Of a stretch of 9,915 nt of DNA, positions 1-6,064 are shown piece after piece (positions within the stretch are counted from its first letter, which is position 1; each line of letters starts with the position of its first letter). The stretch is from Pseudomonadota bacterium (GTDB lineage: Bacteria; Pseudomonadota; Alphaproteobacteria; Parvibaculales; Parvibaculaceae). The stretch is from positions 1-9,915 of the forward strand of contig JAJXZC010000675.1 of assembly GCA_021780275.1 (NCBI GenBank). The letters are read 5' to 3'. A model generated the notes under the pieces. It did not search any database. It had not been told where the DNA came from and saw only the letters and a list, made by a program, of their open reading frames with translations. The translations under genes were made by a program, and so were the position numbers.

Positions 1-372
1 GAACCTGGCGACGCAAAGAAGGCCGACCGCACAGTCACCATCGAGGCAACGGAAATCGCCTTCAATGTGAAGGATCTCACGTTCAAAAAAGGCGAGATGG
101 TGCGCTTCGTCTTCGTCAACAAGGGCGAACAGCCGCATGAATTCATGATCGCGGATGCCGCGGAGATGTCCGCTCACCGCCAGATGATGCAGGAGATGGC
201 GGGCATGAGCATGGAGAGCATGGGGCACAAATCACCCAACGCCATCTCCACCGAACCGGGCGAGACGAAAGAGCTGGTCTGGACCTTTACCGAGGCCGGT
301 GAATTCCAGTTCGCCTGCAACTATCCGGGCCATGCCGAGGTCGGCATGGAAGGCAGGATCATCGTGAAGTAA
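1..372 (+). CDS. Cupredoxin-family copper-binding protein, 3' part only
   Basis: The reading frame is open from the first base, so the start and any signal peptide lie upstream; 123 residues are visible. A GTG at 67 is an internal valine, not a credible start, because cupredoxin-like beta-strand sequence continues upstream of it. Type 1 copper ligands are all visible: His46 in PHEF, then Cys106, His111 and Met116 in the C-terminal ligand loop CNYPGHAEVGM. Between them is a Met/His-rich stretch (residues 56-76, seven Met and two His) that is usual in this plastocyanin/azurin-like subgroup and may bind Cu(I). Family knowledge places such proteins in the periplasm in electron transfer or copper handling; which one cannot be told here. 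It converges on the carbamate kinase gene with only 3 bp between the stop codons and is probably unrelated to the agmatine operon. Confidence 0.88.
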   Translation, partial: EPGDAKKADRTVTIEATEIAFNVKDLTFKKGEMVRFVFVNKGEQPHEFMIADAAEMSAHRQMMQEMAGMSMESMGHKSPNAISTEPGETKELVWTFTEAGEFQFACNYPGHAEVGMEGRIIVK

Positions 373-375
373 ACC

Positions 376-1278
376 TCAAGCGTCGATCCGCGTCCCGGCC
401 TTGCCTTCAACGACGGCGCGCGCCTCCGCCAGGCCGCCGATGAAGGCGGGGCGTCCCGTGGCGCGGGCAAAGCGGCAGGCGGCATCGATCTTCGGCCCCA
501 TGGAGCCTTTCGCGAAGGCGTCGGGGTCTATGTCGCTTGCGGAGATTTCGCGCAAAAGGCGCTGCTCCGGCTTTCCCCAGTTCTCATAGACACCATCGAC
601 ATCGGTGAGAATGACGAGGCGGCCCGCGTCCAGATCATGGGCGAGAAGCGCCGCGCCGAGATCCTTGTCGATCACCGCCTCGACGCCTTCGAGCGATTTG
701 TCGTCATTTTCGATGACGGGAATGCCGCCGCCGCCCGTGCAGACGACGAGAGCGCCTGCTTCCACCAGCGCGCGGATTGCATCCACCTCGACGATGCGTT
801 GCGGCTGGGGCGAGGCGACGACGCGGCGAAAGGCATCGCCGTCCTTCGCCATGGTCCAGCCACGCGGTTTCGCGAGCCCACCCGCGCCGATCTCCGAATA
901 GACAGGGCCGATGGGCTTCGTCGGATGCTGAAAGGCCGGGTCATTCACGTCCACGACTGTCTGCGTCAACAGGGCGGCGACGCTGCGGGCCGGCAGGGCG
1001 CGGCGCATTTCCTGCGCGATCAGATAGCCGATCATGCCCTGCGATTCCGCGCCCAGCGCATCGAGCGGATAGGGTGGCACGGCTTTGTAGGCATCGGCTT
1101 CAAGCGCGAGAAGGCCGACCTGCGGCCCGTTGCCATGCACCAGTACGAGCGTGTTCGATCTGGCGACTTCGGCAAGCGCCGATGCCGCGTCCCGCATGTT
1201 GATGCGCTGGTTCTCCCAGCTCAGTGTCTCGCCGCGCTTGAGAAGCGCATTGCCGCCGATCGCAACCACTATACGCAT
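376..1278 (-). CDS. arcC: Carbamate kinase
   Basis: A full-length 300-residue carbamate kinase (family length about 300-315). It transfers phosphate from carbamoyl phosphate to ADP, giving ATP and carbamate, which decays to ammonia and CO2, in the cytoplasm. Visible amino-acid-kinase motifs in order: GGNAL (8-12), HGNGPQVG (48-55), KPIGPVY (121-127), GGGGIPV (182-188), VIDKDLGAALLA (202-213), LTDVDGV (224-230) and GSMGPKIDAA (258-267). The start is set by the canonical N-terminus MRIVVAIGGNAL. It is the last gene of the operon, starting 3 bp after the agmatine deiminase stop with no clear Shine-Dalgarno, which suggests translational coupling. Together with the upstream carbamoyltransferase it completes the ATP-yielding step of agmatine breakdown; no arginine deiminase gene (arcA) is present, so its partner here is the agmatine route. 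It could be called aguC in lactic-acid-bacterial nomenclature. Confidence 0.96.
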   Translation of the reverse strand: MRIVVAIGGNALLKRGETLSWENQRINMRDAASALAEVARSNTLVLVHGNGPQVGLLALEADAYKAVPPYPLDALGAESQGMIGYLIAQEMRRALPARSVAALLTQTVVDVNDPAFQHPTKPIGPVYSEIGAGGLAKPRGWTMAKDGDAFRRVVASPQPQRIVEVDAIRALVEAGALVVCTGGGGIPVIENDDKSLEGVEAVIDKDLGAALLAHDLDAGRLVILTDVDGVYENWGKPEQRLLREISASDIDPDAFAKGSMGPKIDAACRFARATGRPAFIGGLAEARAVVEGKAGTRIDA

Positions 1279-1281
1279 GTC

Positions 1282-2379
1282 TTACCGGCCCGATGGCTGC
1301 TGCTGGGTGATGCAATGGATGTTGCCGCCGCCAAGCAGGATCTCGCGTGCGGGTACGCCCTTCACCTTTCGGTCGGGGAAAGCCTTGGCGAGAATCTGGG
1401 CGGCAGCACCGTCATATTCCGGATCGAGCAACGGATAGATGATCGCGCCGTTGGCGATGTAGAAATTGACGTAGGAAGCTGCAAGCCGCAGCCCCGCCTC
1501 ACGCGGCTGCGAGCCCTCGACATGATCGACCCCTTGCGCCTCTTCCGCCGTCTCGAAGAGAGGCCCGGGCTGGTGGAGCTTCACCACTTCGAGCGAGCGG
1601 CCCTTCGCGTCCTTCGCCTTCGACAGGCGGTCGAACGCGTCCTTGCTGATCTCATATTGCGGATCGCTGGTGTCGTCGGTCCATGTCAGCAGAACGACGC
1701 CCGGCTTCGCGAAGCATGCGATATTGTCGATGTGACCGGAGGTTTCGTCATTATAGACGCCGCGATCGAGCCAGATTGTGTGACGGATGCCGAGATAGTC
1801 GCCGAGGATGTCCTCGATCTCATCCTTCTTCAGGGAAGGATTGCGGTTCGGATTGAGCAGGCATTCCTCGGTCGTGAGCAAAGTGCCTTCGCCATCGACA
1901 TGGATCGAGCCGCCTTCGAGGACGAGGGGCGCCTTGTAGCGACCAACGCGTTCGATCTCGATTACCTTTTGCGCGACAAGCTCGTCCTGATCCCAGGGGA
2001 AATAAAGGCCGCCCTCCAGACCGCCCCATGCGTTGAACGTCCAGTCGACGCCGCGAACGGCGCCCCTGCCGTCGGTCACGAAAGTGGGGCCACAATCGCG
2101 TATCCAGCTGTCATTGTTCGACATTTCGACGACGCGAATGTTCGGCGTCAGGACGCGCCGCGCATTCTGGAATTGCGCGGGCGAGACGCAGACAGTCACA
2201 GCCTCGGTCTCGGCGATGGCCGAGGCGACGGCGGCAAAAGCCGCCTGCGCGGGCTTGCCGCCGAGCCGCCAATTATCCGGCCTCTCGGGCCAGAGCATCC
2301 ATGTGCCGACATGCGGCGCCCATTCGGCGGGCATAAAGAACCCGTCCGCCGCCGGTGTCAAAGTGAACGTAGCACTCAT
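1282..2379 (-). CDS. aguA: Agmatine deiminase (agmatine iminohydrolase)
   Basis: A complete 365-residue member of the peptidyl-arginine-deiminase-like guanidino-modifying family, the usual agmatine deiminase length. It hydrolyses agmatine to N-carbamoylputrescine and ammonia in the cytosol. Diagnostic sequence: N-terminal DGFFMPAEW...[14 protein letters not shown] (12-38), [10 protein letters not shown] (89-98), [11 protein letters not shown] (155-165), the catalytic His in DETSGHIDN (His216) and the nucleophilic Cys in GGGNIHC (Cys356). All catalytic positions are intact. The ATG at 2379 is supported by the family N-terminus and by a GAAAGG ribosome binding site (complement of 2388-2393) 8 nt upstream. 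It lies 18 bp after the transporter gene and 3 bp before carbamate kinase, so it is the third gene of the operon. Its product NCP is the substrate of both the carbamoyltransferase in this operon and the amidase encoded divergently. Confidence 0.97.
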   Translation of the reverse strand: MSATFTLTPAADGFFMPAEWAPHVGTWMLWPERPDNWRLGGKPAQAAFAAVASAIAETEAVTVCVSPAQFQNARRVLTPNIRVVEMSNNDSWIRDCGPTFVTDGRGAVRGVDWTFNAWGGLEGGLYFPWDQDELVAQKVIEIERVGRYKAPLVLEGGSIHVDGEGTLLTTEECLLNPNRNPSLKKDEIEDILGDYLGIRHTIWLDRGVYNDETSGHIDNIACFAKPGVVLLTWTDDTSDPQYEISKDAFDRLSKAKDAKGRSLEVVKLHQPGPLFETAEEAQGVDHVEGSQPREAGLRLAASYVNFYIANGAIIYPLLDPEYDGAAAQILAKAFPDRKVKGVPAREILLGGGNIHCITQQQPSGR

Positions 2380-2397
2380 TTCTCGAACCTTTCGCGA

Positions 2398-3801
2398 TCA
2401 GGCGGATTTTCGACCCTGAATGGCAAGGATCACCTCGCCGAGCAGAGCGGTAAGCACCACGCCTCCGATGATCGGTCCCGCCGTCTTCCAGTCGATGCCT
2501 TCGCCCGGCACCCAGACGAAGAAGATAATCGCCTGGGCGACGAAGAAGAAACAGAGCGACGCAAGAATGACGATCACGGCCCGGTTACCCGGCACACGAT
2601 AGGGCCGCGGCACATCCACATCGACCCTGCGCAGCTTCAGGAAGGCCACGAAGACGAGCAGATAGGGCAGCAGAAAGACGATGGAGCTGAAGGCGAAGAG
2701 CGACCAGAAGAGATCTTCCGCCGTTCCCGCCATTAGACCGTAAAGAACGATAACGACGGTCGAAACGAGGCCAGTCAGCAGGAAGGCGCCGACAGGCGTG
2801 TTGTAGGTTGGATGGAGGCTCCCGAAAACGGCGGGAAGCTCACCGTCGGCGGCGGCGGCCTGCGCCGTGCGGTTTGCGCCCAGCGTCCAGGTCACCATGT
2901 TGGCGAAGAACGTATAGAGCGCACCGAGACCGACAATCATGGTCACGGCCTTGGCCAGCTGGGAATCGCCGAGCAGCTTTCCAACCGTGTCGAGGACGCC
3001 TTCGATAAGTCCGATCTGATCGACCGGCAGCGCGGCGAGAATGCCGAAGGTCGCCAGAAGGTAGAAAGCGACGATCGCAAGACCGGCGACGACGATGGCC
3101 ACCGGCACGTCGCGGGCGGGGTTCTGCATCTCCTCGCCTGCGCCGGACATGAGCTCGAAGCCGAGGAAGTTGTAGACGACGACCGGCAGGAAGGCGAGGC
3201 CGACATCCCAGCTCGGCGTGAGCGAGGCGATGGTGATGTCGTTCGCCATGCCGCGCGTGGCCGCAACCCAGATGCCCGCAATGCCCATGAGCAGCATGAT
3301 GGCGGCTTTCACCACCGCGCCGACATTCGGCACCCATTTGCTGGTGGCAAGGCTCGCAATGCCGACGCCGACCGTGATCCATGTCATCACGATGCCGATG
3401 GCGATCTTCGTCCAGAGGCCCATTTCAGGCGCGAAGAGCTGCGCGGCCATGCCTGCAAAGAGGATGTAAACGGAGGGCATCCAGAGCGCGACATTGACCC
3501 AGTAATACCAGCCCGCGCGGCCCGCCCATCGGTCGCCATAGGCGCGACGGATCCACTGCTGAATGCCGCCTTCGCCGGGATAGGCGGCGCCTAGTTCGGC
3601 GACGATGAGGCCATAGGGAACAAAGAAGAAAAAGAAGGTGATGACCCACCATGTGAGCGAGGAAACGCCAACCTTGGCCGAAGCCGCCAGCGTATCGATG
3701 ACGAGGATCGCGCAGACCGTGAAGAGCGTCATGTCGAGCGCATTCAGGACGCGCTTGAAGCCGCCGCGTCCTGCCGTCGCCGGAGTGTTGATAACAGTCA
3801 T
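2398..3801 (-). CDS. APC-superfamily amino acid/polyamine transporter, probable agmatine:putrescine antiporter (AguD-like)
   Basis: A 467-residue integral membrane protein with about 12 hydrophobic segments (roughly residues 24-42, 48-70, 100-120, 130-150, 160-180, 200-218, 233-257, 282-304, 338-358, 363-388, 408-430 and 441-461). APC-family signatures are visible: AELGAAYPGEGG (68-79), GFELMSGAGEEMQNPARDVP (214-233) and GANRTAQAAAADGELP (308-323). The start has a good AAGGAG site (complement of 3810-3815) 8 nt upstream. It lies 29 bp after the carbamoyltransferase and 18 bp before agmatine deiminase, the position that the antiporter AguD has in streptococcal and enterococcal agmatine operons. 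The transporter family is clear from sequence; the substrate pair (agmatine in, putrescine out, inner membrane) is inferred from context only. A one-way polyamine or amino acid importer is the main alternative. Confidence 0.87.
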   Translation of the reverse strand: MTVINTPATAGRGGFKRVLNALDMTLFTVCAILVIDTLAASAKVGVSSLTWWVITFFFFFVPYGLIVAELGAAYPGEGGIQQWIRRAYGDRWAGRAGWYYWVNVALWMPSVYILFAGMAAQLFAPEMGLWTKIAIGIVMTWITVGVGIASLATSKWVPNVGAVVKAAIMLLMGIAGIWVAATRGMANDITIASLTPSWDVGLAFLPVVVYNFLGFELMSGAGEEMQNPARDVPVAIVVAGLAIVAFYLLATFGILAALPVDQIGLIEGVLDTVGKLLGDSQLAKAVTMIVGLGALYTFFANMVTWTLGANRTAQAAAADGELPAVFGSLHPTYNTPVGAFLLTGLVSTVVIVLYGLMAGTAEDLFWSLFAFSSIVFLLPYLLVFVAFLKLRRVDVDVPRPYRVPGNRAVIVILASLCFFFVAQAIIFFVWVPGEGIDWKTAGPIIGGVVLTALLGEVILAIQGRKSA

Positions 3802-3830
3802 CCGAATGTCTCCTTGTCCCTATGGCGTTT

Positions 3831-4859
3831 TCAGTTTGCGTCGTATGGGGGCAAAAGTTTTGCGCCGAGAAATGCCTGGATACGGCCCGCGTGCCAGTCG
3901 CGAAGCGCCTGTTGCGGACGGCGGATATGCGGGTACACAAACTCGATGAGGATCGCCTTTTCGGTGTGGAGACGATTCTCGGACTGGTCGTAGATAATGG
4001 AACGCGGGTGATCGAGAACCTCGTCCGTCGCTTCGACGCCGCGGCTCGCGGGCAGGCAATGCATCATTTTCGCGTGAGATGGCGCCTTGCTGAAGAGGGC
4101 GAGATTGACTTGGAACTTCGGCATGAAGGCCGCCTTGCGATCGGGTATTTCCGATTCCTGGCCGACCCACCACCAGAGATCCGTGTAGATGAAATCGGCG
4201 TCGGTGACGGCGGCGACGGGATCGTCGGTGATGGTGAGCGTGCCGCCGGAGATCGCGCAATTCGCGCGCGCCACAGCCTGAAGCTCGACGGATGCCTGAT
4301 ACTGCTTCGGCGCGGCTTGCGTGAAATGCATACCGAGCTGGGTGCAGATCAGCATCAGTGAGGAACAGACATTGGTCGTATCGCCGACAAAGGTCACCTT
4401 CAGGTCTTCGAGCGGCTTGTCGGGCAGCTTATGCTCCAGCATGGTGAAAACGTCGCAGACGACCTGTGTCGGGTGATTGTAATCGGTCAGACCGTTGATG
4501 ACGGGAACGGTCGCGTGTTTCGCAAGTTCCAGAACCATCGAATGCTTGAGCATCCGTGCCTCGATGGCGTTGGTCATGCGGCTGATGACCTTGGCCGTGT
4601 CCTTCGCCGACTCGCGCACGCCGAGATGGATTTCACCGGGCCGGAGATAGAGCGCATGACCGCCGAGCCGCGTCATCGCCACCTCGAATGAAATGCGCGT
4701 GCGCGTCGACGGCTCCTCGAAGATCATGCCGAGCGAAGCGCCTTCGAGAAGGCGCGGCAGCGCACCCTGCTTGTCCGCCGCCTTGGTGAGGCGAACGAGT
4801 TCGATGAGGTCGAGCAATTCCGCCTTGGTGAAGTCCTGCGTGTCGATGAAGTGGCGCAT
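3831..4859 (-). CDS. ptcA: Putrescine carbamoyltransferase
   Basis: A 342-residue aspartate/ornithine-type carbamoyltransferase. In the catabolic direction it phosphorolyses N-carbamoylputrescine to putrescine and carbamoyl phosphate in the cytoplasm. Carbamoyl-phosphate motifs are intact: STRTR (51-55), HPTQ (129-132) and HCLP (267-270). Evidence for putrescine rather than ornithine: the ornithine-binding SMG loop is absent and is replaced by WVG within YTDLWWWVGQE (225-235); flanking blocks such as LGMIFEEPSTRTR, PVINGLTDYNHPTQ and SGGTLTITDD resemble, from memory, the enterococcal putrescine enzyme; and agmatine deiminase is in the same operon. The start at 4859 has an AGGA site (complement of 4867-4870) 7 nt upstream. 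It is the first gene of the operon, 123 bp from the divergent amidase gene. Ornithine carbamoyltransferase (argF) is the alternative and automated annotation may call it that; I judge it less likely. In lactic acid bacteria this gene is named aguB. Confidence 0.88.
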   Translation of the reverse strand: MRHFIDTQDFTKAELLDLIELVRLTKAADKQGALPRLLEGASLGMIFEEPSTRTRISFEVAMTRLGGHALYLRPGEIHLGVRESAKDTAKVISRMTNAIEARMLKHSMVLELAKHATVPVINGLTDYNHPTQVVCDVFTMLEHKLPDKPLEDLKVTFVGDTTNVCSSLMLICTQLGMHFTQAAPKQYQASVELQAVARANCAISGGTLTITDDPVAAVTDADFIYTDLWWWVGQESEIPDRKAAFMPKFQVNLALFSKAPSHAKMMHCLPASRGVEATDEVLDHPRSIIYDQSENRLHTEKAILIEFVYPHIRRPQQALRDWHAGRIQAFLGAKLLPPYDAN

Positions 4860-4982
4860 TCTGGAATCCTGTTACGAAACGGCGATATGCCAGCCGGTTG
4901 CGAAGAGAGGGAACGGCGATCTAGAGTCGCTGGACTTCGCTTCGAACGAAGCGGACCAACGCCTTTTCCAATGGGTTGAGAC
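4860..4982. promoter_or_regulatory. Divergent control region between ptcA operon and aguB
   Basis: These 123 bp separate two divergent transcription units and must hold both promoters unless one lies inside a gene. I see no strong -35/-10 pair on either strand. The best plus-strand candidate is TTGCGA at 4898-4903 with CTAGAG at 4921-4926 (17 bp spacing), which is weak. The notable element is the palindrome at 4938-4953, with a weaker dyad (GCGA/TCGC arms) at 4916-4930. There is no regulator gene alongside. Confidence 0.6.
4938..4953. promoter_or_regulatory. Perfect 7-2-7 palindrome, candidate operator
   Basis: CGCTTCG-AA-CGAAGCG is a perfect inverted repeat with 7-base arms and a 2-base centre. 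One further pair (T4936/A4955) matches after a mismatch. The tiny spacer makes it a poor RNA hairpin but a good binding site for a dimeric repressor (TetR-, GntR- or LacI-like). Its centre is about 37 bp before the aguB start and about 86 bp from the ptcA start, so one protein could control both directions. Binding is inferred, not shown. Confidence 0.5.
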
Positions 4983-5870
4983 ATGACGAGCCTGACCGTC
5001 GCCGCCACGCAGATGGCATGCGGAAACGACCGCGACGAGAACATCGCGAATGCGGAACGCCTGGTGACGGCAGCGGCAGAGAAAGGCGCGCAGCTGATCC
5101 TGCTGCAGGAGCTTTTCGAGACGCCCTATTTCTGCAAGGACACGCATCCGGACCTGCTGCACCTCGCGCTGCCGGTCGGCGAGAATCCCGCCGTTCAACA
5201 CATGCGCGTGCTTGCGGCGCGGCATGGCGTGGTCCTGCCCGTCTCGATCTACGAGCGCGCCAACAATGCGCTCTACAATACGCTGGTCATGATCGACGCC
5301 GATGGCGAGATTCTCGGCATCTATCGCAAGTCGCATATTCCGGACGGCCCGGGCTACAAGGAGAAATATTACTTCTCGCCCGGCGACACGGGCTTTCATG
5401 TCTGGCCGACGCGCTTCGGCCGCGTCGGCGCCGCCGTCTGCTGGGACCAGTGGTTCCCCGAAACGGCGCGCATTCTGGCCCTGAAAGGCGCGGACGTGAT
5501 CTGCTACCCGACCGCCATTGGCTCCGAGCCCCATGACCCCACGATCCATTCGCGCGATCACTGGCAGCGCACCATGCAGGGCCATGCGGCCGCGAACATG
5601 GTGCCCGTGATCGCTTCGAACCGGACCGGGCTTGAAGAGGGGCGCACCTGCGACATCACCTTCTACGGCTCGTCCTTCATCGCGGACAATACGGGCAAGA
5701 AGGTCGCCGAGGCGGGCGAGACGGGGGAAGCGGTGCTGACCGCCAGTTTCGACATCGAGGCGAACCGGCGAACCCGCCTCGAATGGGGCGTTTTCCGCGA
5801 CCGCCGCGTCGATCTCTACCGCGAGCTGCTCACCATGGACGGCGTGCTGCGCCATGCTGCACATCAGTGA
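4983..5870 (+). CDS. aguB: N-carbamoylputrescine amidase
   Basis: A complete 295-residue nitrilase-superfamily amidohydrolase that hydrolyses N-carbamoylputrescine to putrescine, ammonia and CO2. The catalytic triad is visible: Glu43 in LQELFETPYF, Lys116 in YRKSHIPDGPGYKEKYYF and Cys153 in AVCWDQWFPE. The run YPTAIGSEP...RDHWQRTMQGHAAAN (175-205) is characteristic of this subfamily rather than of beta-ureidopropionase or generic nitrilases. The start at 4983 gives the conserved TVAATQMACG beginning, although the Shine-Dalgarno is weak (GGTTGAG close to the ATG). It is transcribed divergently from the ptcA operon and competes for the same NCP without making carbamoyl phosphate, so it would serve nitrogen supply or polyamine synthesis rather than ATP formation. 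After it come about 190 bp without a gene. Confidence 0.96.
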   Translation: MTSLTVAATQMACGNDRDENIANAERLVTAAAEKGAQLILLQELFETPYFCKDTHPDLLHLALPVGENPAVQHMRVLAARHGVVLPVSIYERANNALYNTLVMIDADGEILGIYRKSHIPDGPGYKEKYYFSPGDTGFHVWPTRFGRVGAAVCWDQWFPETARILALKGADVICYPTAIGSEPHDPTIHSRDHWQRTMQGHAAANMVPVIASNRTGLEEGRTCDITFYGSSFIADNTGKKVAEAGETGEAVLTASFDIEANRRTRLEWGVFRDRRVDLYRELLTMDGVLRHAAHQ

Positions 5871-5874
5871 CGCC

Positions 5875-5891
5875 CAGCTTCTGTAAAGCTG
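5875..5891 (+). terminator. Small hairpin after aguB, weak terminator candidate
   Basis: CAGCTT-CTGTA-AAGCTG, a perfect 6-bp stem with a 5-nt loop, begins 4 nt after the aguB stop codon. No T-tract follows, so intrinsic termination is doubtful; it may only mark or stabilise the mRNA end. Confidence 0.25.
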
Positions 5892-5990
5892 TCGCATCGT
5901 CGTTGACGGCATAATCCGGCTCAAGAGCGACATGGCCTGTCCGCGATTGCTTTCGGTTCATCATCCTTTCAACGAGCCGCGCCGGTGACA

Positions 5991-6004
5991 TTGATCGACG
6001 TCAA
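5991..6004. promoter_or_regulatory. FNR/CRP-family-like binding site upstream of ygiQ
   Basis: TTGAT-CGAC-GTCAA matches the FNR/FixK-type consensus TTGAT-N4-ATCAA at 9 of 10 positions. It lies in the aguB-ygiQ gap, about 60 bp before the preferred ygiQ start. No convincing -10 was found nearby, so this is a motif match only. Confidence 0.3.
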
Positions 6005-6049
6005 CGGCGGCTGACGAAGCGAAACGGCCCAAGCGGGGCATTGACCCGC

Positions 6050-6053
6050 GAGG
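6050..6053 (+). promoter_or_regulatory. Ribosome binding site that decides the ygiQ start
   Basis: GAGG lies 11 nt before the ATG at 6065, a slightly long spacing. This favours 6065 over the TTG at 6041, which has only GCGGGG 2 nt away, and over the ATG at 6077, which has no purine-rich site. Confidence 0.4.
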
Positions 6054-6064
6054 CGTTCAACATC

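Noticed and set aside
637..2736. 699-codon open frame on the plus strand across arcC, aguA and the end of the transporter gene
   Set aside because: It is antisense to three well-recognised genes, has no recognisable motif and is rich in Arg/Asp/His as expected from reading GC-rich coding DNA on the opposite strand.
3831..4859. Reading the carbamoyltransferase as biosynthetic ornithine carbamoyltransferase (argF)
   Set aside because: The SMG ornithine loop is absent and the operon partners are agmatine deiminase and carbamate kinase with no arginine genes.
376..5870. Agmatine locus as a recent low-GC island acquired from Firmicutes
   Set aside because: No drop in GC, no change in codon use, and no integrase, transposase, tRNA or direct repeats at its edges.
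5903..5931. TTGACG at 5903-5908 as a -35 box for ygiQ
   Set aside because: The 16-18 bp spaced position has no -10-like sequence (AGCGAC).
4872..5933. 353-codon open frame on the minus strand over aguB
   Set aside because: It is antisense to the amidase with intact catalytic residues, and the peptide has no recognisable domain.
5932..5988. 18-codon ORF (ATG to TGA) between aguB and ygiQ, preceded by AAGAG, as a possible leader peptide
   Set aside because: It is too short to judge and has no run of regulatory codons and no attenuator-like hairpin pair after it.
6041..6064. TTG at 6041 as start of ygiQ
   Set aside because: It adds 8 residues with no family match; the ATG at 6065 has a GAGG site and is preferred. 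The choice remains uncertain.
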